Assembly (NCBI GenBank): GCA_016718265.1
Contig: JADKDZ010000003.1
Location: 392,001-456,000 of the forward strand
DNA length: 64,000 bases
Source: Uliginosibacterium sp.
GTDB taxonomy: Bacteria > Pseudomonadota > Gammaproteobacteria > Burkholderiales > Rhodocyclaceae
Direction: 5' to 3'
The notes beneath the pieces were generated by a model. That model had not been told where the DNA came from and ran no database searches. It worked only from the letters and a program-made list of their open reading frames with translations. Both the position numbers and the translations under genes were made by a program. Of the stretch, positions 1-8,517 are shown one piece after another (within the stretch, counting starts at the first letter, position 1; each line of letters opens with the position of its first letter).

Positions 1-318
1 GATCAAGCCGGAGAACTGGATGTGCGGCAGCAGGTAGCGCACCTCGGCATCGGCAAGCAAGGTCTTTCGCAGCGCGGCGTAGTTCTGGATGCCGTACTGC
101 ATCGGAACATCTTCTTCCTTCTCGACAAACTCACTGCGCGCCACAATCAGGTGGCCGGCGTTGCGCGCGGCGGATTCCGACAGGCTCTCGTACGTGAATT
201 CGGCAAAGCCGGCTGCCAGCAACATCGCAGCGGTTCCCATGGCCGCAATGGTCAGGGTGACAACCGAGCGACGCCGGTTGCGCAGGGTGTTGAGAAAAGC
301 AAATTTCAGCCATTGCAT
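1..318 (-). CDS. ABC transporter permease, FtsX/MacB type (3' end outside window)
   Basis: Only the N-terminal 106 residues lie in the window. The start ATG at 318 follows an AAGGAAATAACC leader. The protein opens with MQWLKFAFLNTLRNRRRS, a basic patch, and then one hydrophobic helix (about residues 20-38, TLTIAAMGTAAMLLAAGFAE). The following part looks periplasmic. This is the usual layout of FtsX-like permeases of LolCE/MacB-type exporters, in which a large periplasmic loop follows the first helix. The ATPase gene lies 13 bp upstream on the same strand, so the two probably form one inner-membrane complex. The substrate cannot be inferred, and the three C-terminal helices are not visible. 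Confidence 0.8.
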   Translation of the reverse strand, partial: MQWLKFAFLNTLRNRRRSVVTLTIAAMGTAAMLLAAGFAEFTYESLSESAARNAGHLIVARSEFVEKEEDVPMQYGIQNYAALRKTLLADAEVRYLLPHIQFSGLI

Positions 319-331
319 GGTTATTTCCTTC

Positions 332-1057
332 TCAGGCTGCGGTGGCGTGTGCCACATGGGGGGTGTCGAGGCCATCTGCGAGGATGCAGCCGTCTCGCAT
401 GCTGACGATGCGGTCGCAGCGCGTGGTCATTCTCTCGTCATGGGTGGCGACGAGGCAGGCGGTGCCTTCGACCTGGCACAAGTCGTGGATGAGGGTGATG
501 ATCTGATCCGCGGTATGCGAATCCAGGTTGGCGGTGGGCTCGTCGGCAATGACCAGACGCGGGCGTTTGATCAAGGCCCGGGCGACAGCGACGCGCTGAC
601 GCTGGCCGCCCGACAAGGCGTCGGGGCGCCGTCTGGCTTGCTCGGACAGGCCGACTTTCTCCAGTATCTCGGCGACACGCTGCTTGCGCATGGGGGCGTC
701 GACACCCGCCAGGAATAGCGGGTAGTCCACATTGTCAGCGACCGTCATGACCGGAACGAGGTTGAAGCCCTGAAAAATGAAACCGATGGCGTCGCGCCGC
801 AGCAGCGTACGAGCGTGCTCGTCCAGCTGGCTGACGTCGCGTCCATCGAGCAGATAGCGGCCCGCGTCGGGCGTGTCGATCAGGCCGGCCAGATTGAGCA
901 AGGTACTCTTGCCGCTCCCCGAGGGGCCGGTGAGCGCCAGGAGCTCGCCTGGCGCCACCGCCAGGCTGGCTTCGATCAGGGCGTGGACGCGCACTTCGCC
1001 CATGCGGTAGGTCTTGCTCATCCCTTGCAGGCGGATGACCGGCGATGGCGTTTTCAT
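332..1057 (-). CDS. ABC transporter ATP-binding protein, LolD/MacB type
   Basis: This 241-aa protein is a complete nucleotide-binding subunit. Walker A is GPSGSGKST (44-52), the Q-loop is FIFQGFN (93-99), the signature is LSGGQRQRV (148-156), Walker B is LVIADEPTANLD (168-179), and the H-loop is ATHDER. Length and motif spacing match the LolD/MacB/FtsE group, which drives mechanotransmission by FtsX-like permeases rather than classical import. Its ATG overlaps the TGA of the upstream exported-protein gene (ATGA at 1054-1057), and the permease follows after 13 bp, so translation of the three is probably coupled. Whether it moves lipoproteins, peptides or something else is not shown. Confidence 0.92.
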   Translation of the reverse strand: MKTPSPVIRLQGMSKTYRMGEVRVHALIEASLAVAPGELLALTGPSGSGKSTLLNLAGLIDTPDAGRYLLDGRDVSQLDEHARTLLRRDAIGFIFQGFNLVPVMTVADNVDYPLFLAGVDAPMRKQRVAEILEKVGLSEQARRRPDALSGGQRQRVAVARALIKRPRLVIADEPTANLDSHTADQIITLIHDLCQVEGTACLVATHDERMTTRCDRIVSMRDGCILADGLDTPHVAHATAA

Positions 1058-1695
1058 TTCCAGAGGTCCTTGAGCTGTGCCTGCGCACTCTCGCGTTGCG
1101 CGGCGTTGGCGGAGGTGAGCAGTTGCAGCTGGTTGATGCGCTCAGCAGGCAATTTTTCCGCTTGGGCCGTCTTGACGGCCAGCTCCACAACGGCCTGGCG
1201 GAAGCCATCCGGGGCCTTGAGCAGTACGGGGTTTGCGATCAGAGCCTGGAGTTGCTGGTGACCAACAGGGCCCCGGTTGAACATTGAGGGCAGGGAGAGA
1301 AAGGTACTGGCGGCAACGAGGCGGGTTTCGAGCAGTATCGGTACGCCACGTGCCAGTTGTTGCTCGTGTTCCGGGGCCAGTTGCTGGAGCGCCTTGTCCA
1401 CGGTGGCCAAGCCGTTCTCGGTGTACTTCATCTTGTTCCACGGGAGCAACGCCTCGCGCCCCTGCAGCGCTTCGACCGAGCCTTGATATGCGCGCAGCAA
1501 GGGGTTGCCTGGCTCTTGGGCAGAGAGTTTGCTGAAGGCGTCGACGGCGACATCAACCGACTTGCTGTCACCTTCGCGGGCTTTTTGCAGGTGGGCGAAG
1601 GCGGTATTGAATCCGGCTTCGTCGAAAGCCCAGGCAGTGCTGATGGGCAGGACAAGCGCAAGGCTCAGGAGGAGAGGGCGAATCTGTGCTTTCAT
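1054..1695 (-). CDS. Exported helical protein of the ABC cassette
   Basis: The chosen start at 1695 gives a 213-aa protein with a clear signal peptide (MKAQIRPLLLSLALVLPIS, cleavage near AWA-FDE). The open frame extends 60 codons further upstream, but that stretch precedes the signal peptide. The mature part is largely helical, with TPR-like spacing early on (AVDAFSKLSAQEPGNPLLRA), and I cannot assign it to a named family. It is the first gene of the three-gene ABC unit and overlaps the ATPase gene by 4 bp, so it is probably a periplasmic partner of the exporter. The function is inferred only from position. Confidence 0.7.
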   Translation of the reverse strand: MKAQIRPLLLSLALVLPISTAWAFDEAGFNTAFAHLQKAREGDSKSVDVAVDAFSKLSAQEPGNPLLRAYQGSVEALQGREALLPWNKMKYTENGLATVDKALQQLAPEHEQQLARGVPILLETRLVAASTFLSLPSMFNRGPVGHQQLQALIANPVLLKAPDGFRQAVVELAVKTAQAEKLPAERINQLQLLTSANAAQRESAQAQLKDLWK

Positions 1696-1862
1696 GGTGA
1701 GGTCCTTGAGTGGTGGTGGAGACGGTGCCACTGTAGGCGCCCGCCGTGCGGGCATCTGCCACGCTGAGATGAGCTGCAGAAACCAGGGTGTCAAATGCAG
1801 CGAATGGGCGTGAATGGTGGCGGCTGTGGCGAGTCGGGGAAGGTGCTGAGAGGAGGCGTGCA

Positions 1863-2945
1863 GTGGGAGAGACAATCAATCGGCCGCGGCTGGAGTGGCT
1901 GGACGCCCTGAAGGGGCTGGGTATCGTGCTGGTGGTGCTCGGGCACTTGCCGCAAATTGGCGCCTCTGCGACGGGGGCGCTGATCTATGCCTTTCACGTG
2001 CCGCTCTTCTTTGCCTTGTCCGGCGCGACCCTCGGCGGGGCGTCCGCGCGATCAATGGGGCGGCGGGTGTTCGTTCTGCTCTGGGTGTATGGCGCCGTCG
2101 GCCTGCTGAGTCTGCCGTTTGCGATGTGGCTTCATCCCGCGGCATCGGTGTCGGGCGTTCTGGCGGGGCTGGCGTATGGCTCGCCGATGAGTCTGCTGAT
2201 CGGCCCCTTGTGGTTCTTGCCCGCGCTGGCGCTTGCCGTGCCGCTGGCGTGGCTGGCGATGCGACCGGCCGCTCGTTCTGACTCGTCCTGGCGCCATGGT
2301 CTGTGGCTGGCAGGTGCCGCCGTCTTGATGCTGGGAGCAGGGAGTGCCCTGTTTGCGCTTGAGCCGCCTCGGCATGCGGGGGGCTTGCAGCTCGCCTGGG
2401 GGCGATTTACCTCGGCGGGCGCGTTCTGGAGTGCAGATGTGGCGGTGCTCGGGAGCGGGTTCGTGGTGTTGGGCGCATTGCTCGGCAAACTGGTCGAGGC
2501 CTGCGACATGAAGCGCGCTGCACTGCTGGCCGGTGCGGCGGCCTTACTGGCCATGCTGGTCTTTCGCAGTACGCCAAGGGTTGAGCTGGCGTATGGGGCG
2601 TGGGCAGACCCCCTGCGCCACAGTGTGGTGGCCGTCGCGGTCATCCTGTTCCTGTCGGCACTGGCCAAGCTGGCAAGCGGGCGGCTGGGCGTGCTGGCCT
2701 GGATCGGGCGTTCGACCTTGCCGATTCTGGTACTGCACGTGGTGGCCTATACGCTGCTCCGGCCGGTGTTGCTCGGCGCGCCGCTGGGCGTAGCGATCTG
2801 TCTGGCCCTGTTCGCCGGGGTGTGTCTGCCGGCGTGGCTTGATCAGGCGGTGCTGGCTAAAACACCCTGGCTGAGTTGGGTGTTTGACCCGCGGTCTTGC
2901 CTTGACCGTTGGCGGAGCGGAGCCAGGCCTGCAAAACATGCCTGA
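1863..2945 (+). CDS. Acyltransferase family 3 integral membrane protein
   Basis: This is a multi-spanning protein of 360 aa starting at a GTG 6 bp after AGGAGG (1851-1856). That ribosome site decides the start over longer in-frame options from 1788. The N-terminus (LEWLDALKGLGIVLVVLGH) is typical of acyltransferase-3 membrane enzymes, where an Asp and a His of the first helix act in acyl transfer. About ten hydrophobic segments follow. This family acylates sugars or other envelope molecules, using acyl-CoA on the cytoplasmic side. It is divergent from the ABC cassette and convergent with the exonuclease gene. No substrate can be read from the context. Confidence 0.82.
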   Translation: MGETINRPRLEWLDALKGLGIVLVVLGHLPQIGASATGALIYAFHVPLFFALSGATLGGASARSMGRRVFVLLWVYGAVGLLSLPFAMWLHPAASVSGVLAGLAYGSPMSLLIGPLWFLPALALAVPLAWLAMRPAARSDSSWRHGLWLAGAAVLMLGAGSALFALEPPRHAGGLQLAWGRFTSAGAFWSADVAVLGSGFVVLGALLGKLVEACDMKRAALLAGAAALLAMLVFRSTPRVELAYGAWADPLRHSVVAVAVILFLSALAKLASGRLGVLAWIGRSTLPILVLHVVAYTLLRPVLLGAPLGVAICLALFAGVCLPAWLDQAVLAKTPWLSWVFDPRSCLDRWRSGARPAKHA

Positions 2946-2977
2946 AGAACCGCATGGATATTGGCTCTCCGGGCAGG
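2941..2977. terminator. Imperfect hairpin between convergent genes
   Basis: CCTGAAGAACC (2941-2951) can pair imperfectly with the arm ending GGGCAGG (2971-2977). It lies at the stop codon of the acyltransferase and 20 bp from the end of the convergent exonuclease gene. There is no T run. It shares 14 identical bases (2938-2951) with the better hairpin at 27190-27222. Confidence 0.35.
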
Positions 2978-2996
2978 TGTGTGGCGTTGAGAGAGG

Positions 2997-4373
2997 TCAG
3001 ATCGCGCGCACGGCGGCAAGATGGTCGCTGGTGTTGAGCCAGCGCTGCAGCAGGCGGTAGATTTCGGCATCGAAACGGCGGGCGGGCGGCCTGGCGAGCA
3101 GTTCTCCCAGATCCGCTTCCGAACCGGCACTGCCGAGGTGGCACCAGTGGTCGAAGACATGGGTCTCGGCGCGTTCGCTGCCAGGGTGAGACTCGCGGAT
3201 CACTACGGCGCCAGGCCAGGGCCAGGGGCGCAGGCGCAGGGAAGCAAGCGCGGTGGCCAGGCGCAGGTCGTGCAGTCGGGGGTTTTCCTTGCCGGCGCAG
3301 ACGCCGTTACAGCGTCCGAGATGGGCGCCCTGGCACGGCCCGGCGGCGACTTCCAGGCCGATGCGGGTGGCGCAAAGCCGATGCTGGCGGGCCATTTCCT
3401 GCAAGGCAGTCCGGGCCTCGCGTTCGCCGCGGAAGTTGCCGAAGAGGTTGTGCCATTCTGCGGGGTCGCTTGCGTGCAGGTCCTCCAGCCTCAGCAGGGG
3501 GAGTTCGGCGGCATCTTTCAGCCAGCGCCATCCCAAGGCCTGTGTCGGCTGAGGTTCCTTCAGTCTGCGCAGCAGCGCGAGCTCCTGGAGTTGTGCGCCG
3601 AGTTCGCCCGCACAGGGCCAGGTTTCAACATCGTGTACGCTCGCTGCCAGACGTTTGCTCTTGGCATCCGTTCGGGTGGCTGTGAAGAGTCCGAGCACCT
3701 GGGAGCGTAGATCTCGGGCACGCCCGATCTGCAGGATCTGGCCGGTCGCCCCACGGAAGACATAAGCGCCCGGGCTGTCCGGTAGCGCTTCGAGTTCCCC
3801 GCGCGGCAGACGGGGTACGGTGCCGGTGGCGTAGGCTTTATCCCAGGCTTTTTGCAACCGCGCGTCATCGGCGCGGGTCAGGGCGTCTTGCAGAAAGCGC
3901 CAGACGATCAGGGCATCGTCCAGCGCCCGGTGGCGCGCATCGATCGTGTAGCCGCCGCGTGCAATGATGGCGTCCAGGCCATGCCGGCTGTGTTCCGGGT
4001 CCAGCGCGCGGGAGAATTTTACCGAGCACATCACCGGCGCGTCCCAAGGCTTGCGCTCGGCCTCGAAGGCAGCGCGCAGAAAGCCGTAGTCAAAGCGTGC
4101 GTTGTGGGCAACAAATACGGCACCACTGAGCTTGGCCCACACCGTGTCGGCAATCTCCGCGAAAGCGGGCGCGTCCGCCACCATCTCGTCGGTGATGCCG
4201 ATCAGTGCCTGGATGCGGGCAGGAATGGGGATGCCGGGATTGACCAGGGTGCTCCACTGTCCGAGCAGTTGATCACCTTCGGTGAGCAGGATGGCGATTT
4301 CGGTGATGCGGTCACGGCTCGGATCTGCGCCGGTGGTTTCAAGGTCGACAATCGCGAGGCGGGGTAACAGCAT
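2997..4373 (-). CDS. DEDDh 3'-5' exonuclease fused to a GIY-YIG/UvrC-like domain
   Basis: This 458-aa protein has two nuclease-type parts. Residues 1-170 are a DnaQ-like proofreading exonuclease: IVDLETTG (Exo I), AHNARFDYGFL (Exo II) and HRALDDA (Exo III) supply the D-E-D-Dh catalytic set. From about 200 there is a GIY-YIG fold resembling the UvrC/Cho N-terminus (SPGAYVF, then ILQIGRARDLR). In that part the YIG tyrosine is replaced by Gln and the family's terminal Asn appears as Gln, so cleavage activity may be lost. A C-terminal part contains CQGAHLGRCNGVC, like the cysteine patch seen in Cho/UvrC relatives. Such fusions are known in bacteria and usually annotated as DNA polymerase III epsilon-like. 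A DNA repair role is an inference. Confidence 0.85.
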   Translation of the reverse strand: MLLPRLAIVDLETTGADPSRDRITEIAILLTEGDQLLGQWSTLVNPGIPIPARIQALIGITDEMVADAPAFAEIADTVWAKLSGAVFVAHNARFDYGFLRAAFEAERKPWDAPVMCSVKFSRALDPEHSRHGLDAIIARGGYTIDARHRALDDALIVWRFLQDALTRADDARLQKAWDKAYATGTVPRLPRGELEALPDSPGAYVFRGATGQILQIGRARDLRSQVLGLFTATRTDAKSKRLAASVHDVETWPCAGELGAQLQELALLRRLKEPQPTQALGWRWLKDAAELPLLRLEDLHASDPAEWHNLFGNFRGEREARTALQEMARQHRLCATRIGLEVAAGPCQGAHLGRCNGVCAGKENPRLHDLRLATALASLRLRPWPWPGAVVIRESHPGSERAETHVFDHWCHLGSAGSEADLGELLARPPARRFDAEIYRLLQRWLNTSDHLAAVRAI

Positions 4374-4432
4374 GGCGGCAAGAAGCGGGGTGGTCTGACG
4401 TCAGCCGTCATGTTAAAGCCTCGGTGCGTGGT

Positions 4433-5563
4433 TCAGACCGCCGGGCACCAGATCTGGTTGAAATTCAGCCCGATCAAAGCCTTGTCTCGTGCCATGACGG
4501 CAATGATTTTCAGGTTCGGGTCTTGCGCGGTCGCCCGGATCACGGGCTTCAGCATGGGCACGCCGTGCGCGTTGCTCAGTACCGCGACGACGGGGGTGTT
4601 GGCGGCCGGCCCGCGTTTCTGCACCACGCCGACTTCGCCGTTGGAAAGCTTGACGATGGTGCCCGGCGGATAGATGCCGACATCTTTGACCAGGATGCCG
4701 GGGAAGGGGTTACGCCCGTTGTCTGACAGCTCAACGTAGGCGATTTTCGTCGCCTCGCTCGCAATCATCGGTTTGCGATGCGTACGGGGGCTGACTTTGG
4801 CAGCGAATATGTCCGCTGTCTGCAGAATCATGGCGGCTTCGCAAGGCGCTGCGATCCGTCGCGGGTAGCCCTTGCCCTCGGGTTTCTCGTGATGTTCGTG
4901 CACGGCGCACAGCCAATCTGCATCGTCCACGCCACACTGCTGCAGGATCTCGCAGCTTTGTGCGGGATGCAGGTCAACGGCTTCCCGCTGGTGCGTACTG
5001 AGGGGTTCGCGTTGATTGCACAGCTGAAGCTGCAAAGCGAGCATGCCAACGTTCATGGAAAGCGCGGCGCACACCAGGCTTTGGCGGGTGTCCTGGCCCC
5101 AGCCCGCGCGTCGGGCGATCATGTTGGAAATGGCCGCGCTGTGAACGGCGTGGGCGATCGGGTACTTGCGCTGATCCATCAGCATGATGGCAGCGAGCAC
5201 CATGTCGGCATGCCGCTCACTGAGCTGCATGAGGAGCGTGGCCATTTCGCGAACCTCAAGCACCAGCGAGCCGTCTGCCGCGCGCGTCTGAAGTACCAGC
5301 CCCAGCTGGGCCTGAATGTTCTCCCAGTCGCGCAGCGGGTCTCGGCGCGCCGTGGCCGACGAGGCAACCGGATTGGCGCGGAAACTGACGGTATCCACGT
5401 ACAAGCCGCGCTCAATGAGGGACTCGATCTGTGCGTCTCGCTCAATGACAAATCCGCGGCGCAGCAACAGACGCCCCGCGCTGTCGTATACGTCCCACGC
5501 CAACGGCTGATTGCGCTGCAACTGCTCCGTTCGCAGTCTCAATCGCTCTGTCGATGTCTCCAT
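4433..5563 (-). CDS. HD-GYP domain protein with degenerate metal site
   Basis: The ATG at 5563 follows AGGAG at a good distance and gives 376 aa. A small N-terminal domain of about 100 residues is followed by an HD-GYP fold. The GYP signature is intact (HHEKPEGKGYP) and the flanking histidines HAVHSA and LHPAQS are present. However, the position of the eponymous HD pair (family LLHDIGK) reads ALSMNVGM. The two metal ligands are thus Met-Asn, which predicts no or altered c-di-GMP phosphodiesterase activity. The C-terminal GIYPPGTIVKLSNGE segment is common in betaproteobacterial HD-GYP proteins. No membrane segment is visible. It may act as a c-di-GMP receptor or scaffold. It lies 59 bp upstream of the exonuclease gene on the same strand. 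Confidence 0.85.
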   Translation of the reverse strand: METSTERLRLRTEQLQRNQPLAWDVYDSAGRLLLRRGFVIERDAQIESLIERGLYVDTVSFRANPVASSATARRDPLRDWENIQAQLGLVLQTRAADGSLVLEVREMATLLMQLSERHADMVLAAIMLMDQRKYPIAHAVHSAAISNMIARRAGWGQDTRQSLVCAALSMNVGMLALQLQLCNQREPLSTHQREAVDLHPAQSCEILQQCGVDDADWLCAVHEHHEKPEGKGYPRRIAAPCEAAMILQTADIFAAKVSPRTHRKPMIASEATKIAYVELSDNGRNPFPGILVKDVGIYPPGTIVKLSNGEVGVVQKRGPAANTPVVAVLSNAHGVPMLKPVIRATAQDPNLKIIAVMARDKALIGLNFNQIWCPAV

Positions 5564-5752
5564 ATAGACGCTCCTGGCGTCGGCAGGCGCCCCCCCCACA
5601 TGACACCGCGCATCCCACTGCGACGCGCCTGCGCGGATGAGGAGTCTATTACCTAGGTATCGCTAACACGCATGTAACGGCTGCATCGTGGGTAAGACTT
5701 AAGTCGGGCTTACGAACGGTCACAATGGCTGCTCAACGCGCACCGGACTGGC

Positions 5753-5938
5753 TCAACTGATCTGGAAGTAGGGGTAGGACTTCTGGGCGATTTTCGACTC
5801 CCGCTGGGCCTGCTGGACGCCCGGATCTTGCGGTTTGTCCCACCACAGGGCGCGACCGGCCTGGCGCTCCTCAATCTGCTCGGGATGTTGTTCCAGCCAC
5901 GCGTTCATGAACTGAGTGAATTCTGAGGTGTAGGCCAT
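5753..5938 (-). CDS. DUF3460 family small protein
   Basis: This small soluble protein has 61 residues (MAYTSEFTQFMNAWLEQHPE at the start, and an internal ARALWWDKP-like segment). Length and sequence match the DUF3460 family, which is found mainly in betaproteobacteria and has no known role. It starts 185 bp upstream of the HD-GYP gene's start codon and lies 19 bp downstream of spoT on the same strand, so it may be the tail of the gmk-rpoZ-spoT transcript. There are no cysteines, signal peptide or membrane helix. Confidence 0.8.
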   Translation of the reverse strand: MAYTSEFTQFMNAWLEQHPEQIEERQAGRALWWDKPQDPGVQQAQRESKIAQKSYPYFQIS

Positions 5939-5957
5939 GTTCGTCTCTCTGAGGTAT

Positions 5958-8252
5958 TCAACGTTTATCGAGGGGTTTGTCGTTGTGGCGCTCTCGTACG
6001 ATGCGGACGACGTCCGTCAGGCGGCGGACTGAACGCATCACCTTGGCGAGATGCAGGCGATTCTTGACCTGGATGGTGAAATGAATGATCGAGTTGGCGC
6101 TGCGCTCGTTCTCCATATTCACGTTCTGGATGTTGGCCTCAAGGTCGGCGATGGCAGCCGCGACACGGGCAAGGACGCCACGGCGATGGTGTACGAGGAC
6201 CCGAACCCCGACGTCGAACAAGCGGTCCGAGCCCGGCTCCCACTCCACATCGACCCAACGGTCACGTTCCGAAGAGTGGTTGCGGGTCAGCGCCGGGCAA
6301 TCGTTGACGTGGATTTCCAGCCCCTGGCCCTTGCGCAGCATGCCCACAATGGGGTCGCCCGGGATCGGGCGGCAGCAGCGCGCCATCTGCACCGCCATGC
6401 CCTCGCCCCCCTGAATCAGGATCGGCGCTGCCGGGCGGTGCTTCTGCTTGGGTGATTCGCCATTGACCGAATCCTGCTCGTCCTGCAGGTCGACAAGCCT
6501 GCGGGCGACCATGGCTGCAAGGCGCTTGCCCAAGCCGATGTCGGTATAGATGTCGTCGCGGTGGCGCGCGCTGAACTCGCGCAAAAATCTGTCCCATGCG
6601 GAAGTGCCAATGTCGGACAGTGAAAGACCAAGCTGACGGATCGCCTGCGAGAGTAGCCGCTCGCCAAGGTGGGTTGCTTCCTCCTGCTGCACGGTTTTGA
6701 GGAAGTGGCGGATCTCCGCCCGTGCTTTGCCGGTGCGCACGTAGGAGAGCCACGCAGGATTCGGGTGCGCGTGCTGAGCAGTGGTGATGTCGACCTGATC
6801 ACCATTCTTGAGTTCGGTACGCAGGGGACGCAATTCGCCGTTGATGCGGCAGGCGACGCAGCGATTGCCGACGTCGGTATGCACGGCATACGCAAAATCG
6901 ACTGCGGTGGAGCCCCGCTGAAGGTTGAGGATTCGCCCCTTTGGGGTGAAGACGAACACGTCGCCCGGGAACAGGTCGATCTTGACGTGCTCAAGGAATT
7001 CAGAGGAATCGCCCGAGGTTGACTGCAATTCGAGCAAGGACTGTAGCCAGTTGTGCGTCTTGCGCTGCAGATCCGAGAGAGACTCCGCCGTGTCGTCTTT
7101 GTACAGCCAGTGCGAGGCTACCCCCGACTCGGCCACCGCGTGCATCTCCAGCGTACGGATCTGCACTTCGACCGGCATGCCTTGCGGGCCAATCACGGTG
7201 GTGTGGAGCGACTGATAGCCGTTGGCCTTGGGCAGGGCAATGTAATCCTTGAACTTGCCCGGCACCGGTTTGAACATTTCGTGCAGGGCGCCCAGCGCGA
7301 GGTAGCAGCTGGCGGTTTCCTTGACCAGAATGCGAAAACCGTAGATATCCAGCACCTGCTCAAAACTGAGATGCTTTTCGACCATCTTGCGATAGATGCC
7401 GAAGAGATGCTTCTCGCGGCCATAGACTTCGGCGTCGACACCCCAGGACGGCAGACGCTCACGCATGGTGTTCATCAGGCGCGTGACCATCTCGCGCCGG
7501 TCTCCGCGGACTTCCCGCAGGGCCTTGGCCAATACGCGGAAGCGCATTGGGTAAGTGTTCTTGAAGGCAAGTTCCTGCAGCTCGCGAAACAGCGTGTTCA
7601 GGCCGAGGCGATTGGCAATCGGGGCAAAGATTTCCAGCGTCTCTCGGGCGATCCGCCGACGCTTGTCCGGCCGCACTGCGTCCAGCGTACGCATGTTGTG
7701 GAGGCGATCGGCGAGCTTGATGAGGATGACGCGAACGTCGCGCGCCATGGCGAGGAACATCTTGCGATAGTTCTCTGCCTGCGCTTCCTGATAGGTTTTG
7801 AATTCGATGCGGTCGAGTTTGGAGACACCGTCGACCAGTTCTGCCGCTGTCTTGCCGAACTGCGCGGCAATGTCTTCCTTGGTGACGTCACTGTCTTCCA
7901 TGACGTCGTGGAGCAGGCCCGCTATCAGGGCTTGCGCATCCAGATGCCACTGCGCAAGGATCTCGGCCACAGCCAGCGGGTGCGAGACATAGGGCTCGCC
8001 GCTGATGCGGAATTGGCCGGCATGGGCCTGTGAAGCGAGGAGGAAGGCCTGCTGGAGCCTCAACAGGTCATCTGTCTTGAGATAACGCGCGGCTTGCACG
8101 CGCAGGCGCTCGAATTCCACCTCTTCGAGAAAGTCCGAGCCGCCGGTGTGTGCCTCCGGCAAAGGGCGAGTTACTTGCCCGCCTTCTACCCGCAACAAAG
8201 CTGCAATGTTGCCGGGAGATGATGCAGCGTGTGCGTCGGGCTTGGGCTCCAC
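5958..8252 (-). CDS. spoT: Bifunctional (p)ppGpp synthetase/hydrolase SpoT/Rel
   Basis: This 764-aa RSH enzyme makes and degrades the alarmone (p)ppGpp. The N-terminal HD hydrolase domain has GEPYVSHPLAVAEIL and the intact LLHDVMEDSD metal motif (about 75-130). The synthetase domain (about 250-375) has YGREKHLFGIYRKM, DIYGFRILV and PKANGYQSLHTT. A TGS domain (about 415-475, DVFVFTPKGRILNL) and a C-terminal ACT domain (about 685-755) follow. An intact HD site supports a SpoT-like rather than a RelA-like enzyme. The start is a GTG at 8252 behind a weak AAAGG. The gene follows rpoZ, as in E. coli and most betaproteobacteria. Confidence 0.96.
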   Translation of the reverse strand: MEPKPDAHAASSPGNIAALLRVEGGQVTRPLPEAHTGGSDFLEEVEFERLRVQAARYLKTDDLLRLQQAFLLASQAHAGQFRISGEPYVSHPLAVAEILAQWHLDAQALIAGLLHDVMEDSDVTKEDIAAQFGKTAAELVDGVSKLDRIEFKTYQEAQAENYRKMFLAMARDVRVILIKLADRLHNMRTLDAVRPDKRRRIARETLEIFAPIANRLGLNTLFRELQELAFKNTYPMRFRVLAKALREVRGDRREMVTRLMNTMRERLPSWGVDAEVYGREKHLFGIYRKMVEKHLSFEQVLDIYGFRILVKETASCYLALGALHEMFKPVPGKFKDYIALPKANGYQSLHTTVIGPQGMPVEVQIRTLEMHAVAESGVASHWLYKDDTAESLSDLQRKTHNWLQSLLELQSTSGDSSEFLEHVKIDLFPGDVFVFTPKGRILNLQRGSTAVDFAYAVHTDVGNRCVACRINGELRPLRTELKNGDQVDITTAQHAHPNPAWLSYVRTGKARAEIRHFLKTVQQEEATHLGERLLSQAIRQLGLSLSDIGTSAWDRFLREFSARHRDDIYTDIGLGKRLAAMVARRLVDLQDEQDSVNGESPKQKHRPAAPILIQGGEGMAVQMARCCRPIPGDPIVGMLRKGQGLEIHVNDCPALTRNHSSERDRWVDVEWEPGSDRLFDVGVRVLVHHRRGVLARVAAAIADLEANIQNVNMENERSANSIIHFTIQVKNRLHLAKVMRSVRRLTDVVRIVRERHNDKPLDKR

Positions 8253-8293
8253 TTCACAGCCTTTCGAAGCGATGGCAAGCCCGCTGCACGCAA

Positions 8294-8500
8294 TCAGCCC
8301 TGGTGGCGAGTCAGCATTTCCCGGCCGATCTTGCCGGCCGCGATCTCGCGCAGTGCGATCACGGTGGGCTTATCGCGGTCGGCCTCCACCAAGGGAGTGC
8401 TGCCGGCGGTGAGCTGGCGGGCACGGTAGGTGGCTGCCAGGGTCAGCTCGAAACGATTCGAGATGTTGGGCAGGCAATCGTCAACGGTGATACGGGCCAT
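8294..8500 (-). CDS. rpoZ: RNA polymerase omega subunit
   Basis: This 68-aa protein begins MARITVDDCL and carries NISNRFELTLAATYRARQL followed by KPTVIALREIAAGKI, the hallmark of omega. Omega helps fold and assemble the beta' subunit and, in proteobacteria, contributes to the ppGpp site. The ATG at 8500 is the standard omega start. The open frame runs another 33 codons upstream into the gmk end without coding sense. It lies between gmk (17 bp upstream) and spoT, so alarmone synthesis and its target subunit share a transcript. Confidence 0.96.
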   Translation of the reverse strand: MARITVDDCLPNISNRFELTLAATYRARQLTAGSTPLVEADRDKPTVIALREIAAGKIGREMLTRHQG

Positions 8501-8517
8501 GGTGAAGTCCTTGTTTC

